Positions 60,322 through 64,000 of a stretch of 64,000 nucleotides of DNA are shown in pieces (the first letter of the stretch is position 1; every line of letters starts with the position of its first letter). Both the position numbers and the translations under genes were made by a program. This stretch comes from Parafrankia sp. EUN1f (GTDB taxonomy: Bacteria > Actinomycetota > Actinomycetes > Frankiales > Frankiaceae). Location: assembly GCF_000177675.1 (NCBI RefSeq), contig NZ_ADGX01000007.1:38236-102235 (forward strand). The letters are read 5' to 3'. The notes under the pieces are model-generated. The model had not been told where the DNA came from, made no database searches, and saw only the letters and a program-made list of their open reading frames with translations.

Positions 60322-61506
60322 ATGCCCATCCACGACATCTCGGTCTTCGACGCCGACAACCATTTATACGAGACTCGGGACGCGTTCACGAAATTCCTGC
60401 CCGAACGTTACAAGGGCGCCATCGACTACGTCGACGTGCACGGCCGGACGAAGATCGTCGTGCGTGGCCAGATCAGCGACTACATTCCGAACCCGACCTT
60501 CGACGTCGTCGCCCGGCCCGGCGCGCAGGAGGACTACTACCGTCACGGGAACCCCGAGGGGAAGTCCGCGCGGGAGATCTTCGGCAAGCCGGTGCGGTCC
60601 ATCGACGCCTGGCGGGAACCCGCCGCCCGCCTCAAGCTGATGGACGAGCAGGGGCTGGCGCGCACGCTCATGTTCCCGACGCTGGCGAGCCTGCTCGAGG
60701 AGCGGATGCGCGATGACGTGGACCTTGTCCATGCCGTCGTGCACTCTCTCAACGAATGGCTGTACGAGACCTGGCAGTTCAACTACGCCGACCGGATCTT
60801 CACGACGCCGGTCATCACGCTGCCGATCGTGGACAGGGCCATCGAGGAACTCGAGTGGGTCCTCGAACGCGGCGCCAAGGTCGTTCTCATCCGGCCTGCG
60901 CCCGTTCCCGGGCTGCGCGGGCCACGGTCGTTCGGGCTGCCCGAGTTCGACCCGTTCTGGGCACGGGTGCAGGAGGCCGACATCCTCGTCGCCCTGCACT
61001 CCTCCGACAGCGGCTACGCCCGCTACAGCAGCGACTGGATGGGCCGCAACCGCGAGATGCTGCCGTTCCAGCCCAACACCTTCCAGATGCTGCAGGCCTG
61101 GCGGCCGGTGGAGGACGCCGTCTCGGCGCTCGTCTGCCACGGCGCGCTCTCCCGGTTCCCGCGGCTGAAGGTCGCCATCGTCGAGAACGGCATGAGCTGG
61201 GTCGCGCCGCTGCTCACGGCCATGAAGAACCTGTACAAGAAGATGCCGCAGGACTTCCTGGAGAACCCGGTCGACGTCGTGCGGCGCAACATCTACATCA
61301 GCCCGTTCTGGGAGGAGGACCTCGGCACCCTGGCCGAGCTCCTCGGCGAGGACCACGTGCTGTTCGGCTCGGACTATCCGCACCCGGAGGGCCTGGCCAG
61401 TCCGCTCAGCTATGTGGACGAGCTCGCGCACCTGCCGGAACCACTGGTCCGCAAGATGATGGGCGAGAACCTCGCCCGGCTCATGAACCTCCCCGCGAGC
61501 AGGTAG
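60322..61506 (+). CDS. Amidohydrolase-2 family metal-dependent hydrolase
   Basis: The ATG at 60322 follows AGGAGGTG. The 394-residue protein has the TIM-barrel start VFDADNHLYETRDAF (an Asp-x-Asn-His variant of the metal motif), LDEQGLARTLMFPTLASL-type loops, ALHSSDSGYARYSSDWMG, CHGALSRFPRLKVAIVENGMSWV and the late Asp in VLFGSDYPHPEG. The ACMSD-like family contains decarboxylases and hydrolases of cyclic or ring-cleaved compounds. Behind the acyl-CoA dehydrogenase pair it may open or decarboxylate a late intermediate. A strong terminator follows. Confidence 0.87.
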   Translation: MPIHDISVFDADNHLYETRDAFTKFLPERYKGAIDYVDVHGRTKIVVRGQISDYIPNPTFDVVARPGAQEDYYRHGNPEGKSAREIFGKPVRSIDAWREPAARLKLMDEQGLARTLMFPTLASLLEERMRDDVDLVHAVVHSLNEWLYETWQFNYADRIFTTPVITLPIVDRAIEELEWVLERGAKVVLIRPAPVPGLRGPRSFGLPEFDPFWARVQEADILVALHSSDSGYARYSSDWMGRNREMLPFQPNTFQMLQAWRPVEDAVSALVCHGALSRFPRLKVAIVENGMSWVAPLLTAMKNLYKKMPQDFLENPVDVVRRNIYISPFWEEDLGTLAELLGEDHVLFGSDYPHPEGLASPLSYVDELAHLPEPLVRKMMGENLARLMNLPASR

Positions 61507-61563
61507 CAGCTCACCGCTCGCGCGGCACGCGCCGCACCGCAGGCACCGCGCGCGCCGCGCCGC

Positions 61564-61604
61564 GCGGGTGGCCCGCACCGGTTCAGCTGGTGCGGGCCAC
61601 CCGC
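61564..61604. terminator. Bidirectional terminator hairpin
   Basis: The 16-bp arms 61564-61579 and 61589-61604 are exact complements around a 9-nt loop. It lies between the converging amidohydrolase (ends 61506) and SnoaL-like gene (ends 61615). Confidence 0.86.
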
Positions 61605-61614
61605 TCCCGGGCGA

Positions 61615-62169
61615 TCAGCCGGCGAAGAAGGTCCCGCTGTGGTCACCGGTGGACCGGCCGACGTAGTGGTTCCCGAGGAACGGCATGCCCAGTACCCCCT
61701 GCGACCAGTCGACCGACTCCCCGAAGTCCCGGAGCCAGTCGTAGAGCATCGTGCGATGCTCGATGCGCCACTCCCGCCCACGTCGGGAGAACCTGTCCAG
61801 ATACCGCCCGCCGATCACGATGTCATGTTCCTGCTCGCCCAGGTCGATGCGGTGGTAGGCGGTCACATGCGTTTCCACGGATGCCTGCGCGCCCTGGATG
61901 TCGATCAGGCTCTGACCGAGCGTGTGTAAGGTCACCGAGATCGCCTCGGCACCCGGCACCACCCAGTCCAGGTACTCGTTCAGCGCCCCGACGAAGACAC
62001 CGTGGTCGTCGGTCGCCTCCGGCCAGTAGGCACTGCTGATCAGATCGGCGTCGCGCCGGTCCTCGCCGCGGGCGAGACGGACCACGCAGTCCCGGATCCG
62101 CGCACGGTCGACGACGTACCTCAGGTCGTCGGTGTCGATCGCGCTGTCGGTGTCAGCATTGATGCTCAT
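61615..62169 (-). CDS. SnoaL-like (NTF2-fold) protein
   Basis: The start is the ATG at 62169; the frame upstream belongs to nothing recognisable. The 184-residue protein has RARIRDCVVRLARGEDRRDADLISSAYWPEATDDHG, QASVETHVTAYHRIDLG and GGRYLDRFSRRGREWRIEHRTMLYDW, a single SnoaL_4-type NTF2 fold. Such proteins serve as cyclases, isomerases or hydratases, or as oxygenase partner subunits. It is the downstream neighbour of a second SnoaL-like gene and likely forms a pair with it. Confidence 0.82.
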   Translation of the reverse strand: MSINADTDSAIDTDDLRYVVDRARIRDCVVRLARGEDRRDADLISSAYWPEATDDHGVFVGALNEYLDWVVPGAEAISVTLHTLGQSLIDIQGAQASVETHVTAYHRIDLGEQEHDIVIGGRYLDRFSRRGREWRIEHRTMLYDWLRDFGESVDWSQGVLGMPFLGNHYVGRSTGDHSGTFFAG

Positions 62170-62197
62170 GTCCTGAAAGTCCTCGTTCTTCCTCGGC

Positions 62198-62755
62198 TCA
62201 GGGGATCTGCGGGGCGCGCAGGTTCGTGAGCGGCCGCCGGTAGGAGGGGTCGCCCTTTCCGCGGCCAGGCGTTCCGTTGAGGTGGATATCCGGGATGTCG
62301 GTGAACGGGATGTCGAGCGTGGGAACCAGCCCCGACCACTCCACCGCGTTCGTCCGCAGCGAGATGCGCCACTCTCCGGCACGCTTGTCCAGCCGGTCCA
62401 GATAGCGACCGCCGGCGATCCAGTTGGTCTCGTCGCGGTTACGGCCGACGAACAGATAGTAGGTCTCGGTGTGCGCCGTATCCCCGTCGATGTCATAGGT
62501 GACGTTCAACAGGTTGTGATGGGTCGCCACCTGCCCCTGGTCGTGCAGCACCGAAGCCCAGTCGTACAGTTCCCCGGGCCCACCGACAAACGGTCCCGCC
62601 GCGATGACGGCGTCGTCGTGGAAAGCGGACACGAAAAGCTCCCGATCGAAGCGGTCCATACCTCGGCTGAACCGAGTGAGGCAGTCGAGGATGTCCTGCC
62701 GGTCAAGCACCTCAAGAAGCCTCGCGAGCTTCTCCGGGCCTATCTCCGTCGTCAT
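62198..62755 (-). CDS. SnoaL-like (NTF2-fold) protein
   Basis: The 185-residue protein has ILDCLTRFSRGMDRFDRELFVSAFHDDAVIAAG, HHNLLNVTYDIDGDTAHTETYYLFVGRNRD and GGRYLDRLDKRAGEWRISLRTNAVEW, the SnoaL_4 fold. AAGGAGGAAAG precedes the ATG. It differs clearly from the next gene (61615) but shares the GGRYLDR core, so the two are ancient duplicates. They sit behind an SDR in one minus-strand run controlled from the palindrome at 63836. Confidence 0.84.
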   Translation of the reverse strand: MTTEIGPEKLARLLEVLDRQDILDCLTRFSRGMDRFDRELFVSAFHDDAVIAAGPFVGGPGELYDWASVLHDQGQVATHHNLLNVTYDIDGDTAHTETYYLFVGRNRDETNWIAGGRYLDRLDKRAGEWRISLRTNAVEWSGLVPTLDIPFTDIPDIHLNGTPGRGKGDPSYRRPLTNLRAPQIP

Positions 62756-62776
62756 CTTTCCTCCTTGGGATAGTTT

Positions 62777-63640
62777 TCACCGCACCGGCGACCAGATCGG
62801 GGAGCCACGCTGCGCACGCACCGAGGGGATCACTCGGCCGTCGATGTCCGTGATTGCGTAGTCAGCCGCGAGCTCGGCCGTGATGAAGGTGCCACCCGAC
62901 CGTTCCAACAGGTCCGGGTCCGCCGACAGGGCGGCGATGACCCGGCCGGGGAACTCCGGTGAGCAGCCGATCGCAGGGTCCGTGACCTGCTGGGACGTCA
63001 TCGACGGGTCCCGGGCCAGGTTCCGCCGGGCCCGCTCGGTGAAGGTGAGCCCCTGCCACAGCGACAGCGAGGTCACACCATGCGGCCGCAGTTCGATCGC
63101 CATGTCCCGTGCCATCCGGTCGACCGCGGACTTGCAGGTTCCGAAGACGACGCCGTAGGTGTAGGTCACGCCGACAAATCCTGAAATCGCGACGATGAGC
63201 CCCTGCCGTCGAGGGGTCATCAGCCGGGCCGCGTGCCACGCCGCGACGAAGTTCGACCTGACCCCGACATCCACCATCTCCCAGTTCGAAAGCGGCTTCT
63301 CCCAGAACGGGCGCGGCTCCGTCAGGTCCTCGGGCAGCGAGAACGCGTTGTTCACCAGCAGGTCCAGGCGGCCCTGTTCACGTTCGACCTGTTCGAACAG
63401 CGCGGCGACCTGTTCGTCGTCGGCGTGGTCGACCTGCACGGCTATTCCCCGGCCACCGCGGCGGTCCACCTCGGCCGCGGTTTCACCTACCGTTCCCGGC
63501 AATGGATGCGATCCCGGCTGCACCGACCGTCCCGTGACGTAGACCGTGGCGCCTTCGTCGCCGAGCGCGAGCGCTATTCCCTTCCCGATTCCTCTGCTGG
63601 CGCCGGTGACGACGGCGACCTTTCCCGCAAGGGAGCCCAT
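62777..63640 (-). CDS. SDR-family protein (DHRS1-like) with Phe for the catalytic Tyr
   Basis: The ATG at 63640 follows CTGGAG. The 287-residue protein has TGASRGIGKGIALALGDEGATVYVTGRS, NNAFSLPEDLTEPRPFWEKPL, Ser in IVAISGFVGV, and FGTCKSAVDRMARDMAIELRPHGVTSLSLWQGLTFTERARRNL. Aligned to the DHRS1-type SDRs, where YGVGKAACDKL is usual, the catalytic Tyr is Phe (codon TTC). It may bind a ligand or catalyse by other residues, or be inactive. It is the first gene of a three-gene run with two SnoaL-like genes and lies about 195 bp behind operator site 3. Confidence 0.8.
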   Translation of the reverse strand: MGSLAGKVAVVTGASRGIGKGIALALGDEGATVYVTGRSVQPGSHPLPGTVGETAAEVDRRGGRGIAVQVDHADDEQVAALFEQVEREQGRLDLLVNNAFSLPEDLTEPRPFWEKPLSNWEMVDVGVRSNFVAAWHAARLMTPRRQGLIVAISGFVGVTYTYGVVFGTCKSAVDRMARDMAIELRPHGVTSLSLWQGLTFTERARRNLARDPSMTSQQVTDPAIGCSPEFPGRVIAALSADPDLLERSGGTFITAELAADYAITDIDGRVIPSVRAQRGSPIWSPVR

Positions 63641-63835
63641 GAGTACTCCAGTCTGGATTTTCATGCCCCGGTTGTCCGCGCCGCGCCGCGGCGCGCCCGA
63701 GATTGCCGCCAAGGGGTTCTCGGCGTGCGCGGATGTCCGGCGTGCCGCCACCACCGGCCATCAGGCTGGTGGGCGGGCGGTTCCATCCCGCGGATGGCGG
63801 CGCTCTGAGCGACGCACGTCAGGATACAAGACGCA

Positions 63836-63849
63836 ATCCTTGCAAGGAT
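63836..63849. promoter_or_regulatory. Palindromic operator ATCCTTGCAAGGAT (site 3)
   Basis: Exact copy of the 14-bp palindrome at 23072, again followed by AG. It lies upstream of the SDR-SnoaL-SnoaL run (minus strand). The base composition around it is less GC-rich than its surroundings. Confidence 0.7.
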
Positions 63850-63945
63850 AGATCTGTTTTACGTCAACAAGGCGTGATAGAACTCGGGACGATTCAGGTC
63901 CGATGCAGAATCGGCATCGCGCGTCCAGCGGGAGGCGAGACCCCG

Positions 63946-64000
63946 CGCGGGGCGCGGGGCGCGGGGCGCGGGGCGCGGGGCGCGGGGCGCGGGGCGCGGG
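63946..64000. repeat. CGCGGGG heptamer tandem repeat at the window edge
   Basis: Seven exact CGCGGGG units and a partial eighth run to the last base and may continue beyond it. Regular GGGG blocks could form a G-quadruplex. Confidence 0.92.

Overview
The window is very GC-rich DNA from a soil-type actinomycete. Frankia or a close relative is the best guess, from the codon bias, GTG/TTG starts, DUF2510, DUF222-HNH (13E12 family) and TIR-WD40 genes, actinobacterial LexA boxes, and the many fatty-acid, ketone and aromatic catabolism genes. This is judged by eye; no database was searched. I saw no rRNA, tRNA or CRISPR array.

Region 1 (1-8.4 kb) holds the 5' part of a solute-binding lipoprotein, a nitrilase-superfamily hydrolase, a DUF2510/scramblase-like protein, a DUF4333 lipoprotein, an exported intradiol dioxygenase-like lipoprotein, a GntR regulator and a damaged NitT/TauT-type ABC importer. 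The importer's first permease lacks its 5' end, its ATPase carries an apparent frameshift and an in-frame amber codon, and only its second permease is intact.

Region 2 (8.4-19.9 kb) has a NUDIX gene and an AlkB-like gene with a LexA box. They look like a former divergent pair split by an IS110 element, whose left end has features expected of a bridge RNA. Then come two DUF202 proteins, a truncated MFS gene fused head to head with a truncated VOC gene, a TIR-WD40 protein, gabD1, a membrane protein, an SDR and a truncated haemoglobin.

Region 3 (19.9-28.6 kb) is a CoA-metabolism island: an acyl-CoA ligase and CaiB-type CoA transferase on one strand, and a second ligase, a PPOX protein and an SDR on the other. 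After it lies a Baeyer-Villiger monooxygenase (BVMO) gene broken by a 31-bp tandem duplication.

Region 4 (28.6-34.6 kb) is a scrap yard: an IS30 fragment, a deleted DUF222 copy, a 268-bp duplicate of the LuxE-like gene and a decayed LuxR-family regulator. It also has a methyltransferase, an unknown protein, a 22-codon ORF with an excellent ribosome site, and an intact DUF222-HNH gene behind a near-perfect LexA box.

Region 5 (34.6-63.9 kb) is a large catabolic supercluster. A LuxE/LuxC-like pair and an MFS exporter are followed by thirteen genes on the minus strand (P450, SMP-30-like propeller, SDR, Rieske oxygenase, intact BVMO, SDR, ThDP enzyme, aldehyde dehydrogenase, AcuI-like reductase, MaoC, acyl-CoA ligase, TauD, SDR). 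Divergent from these are a TetR regulator bracketed by a perfect 36-bp inverted repeat, two acyl-CoA dehydrogenases and an amidohydrolase. Two SnoaL-like proteins and an SDR lacking the usual catalytic Tyr follow. The set suggests oxygenation of a cyclic or long-chain ketone or terpenoid, Baeyer-Villiger ring opening, lactone hydrolysis, CoA activation and beta-oxidation, perhaps with a TauD/ThDP/aldehyde-dehydrogenase side branch resembling alpha-oxidation. A 14-bp palindrome (ATCCTTGCAAGGAT) near 23.07, 28.60 and 63.84 kb links three of these loci as a possible regulon.
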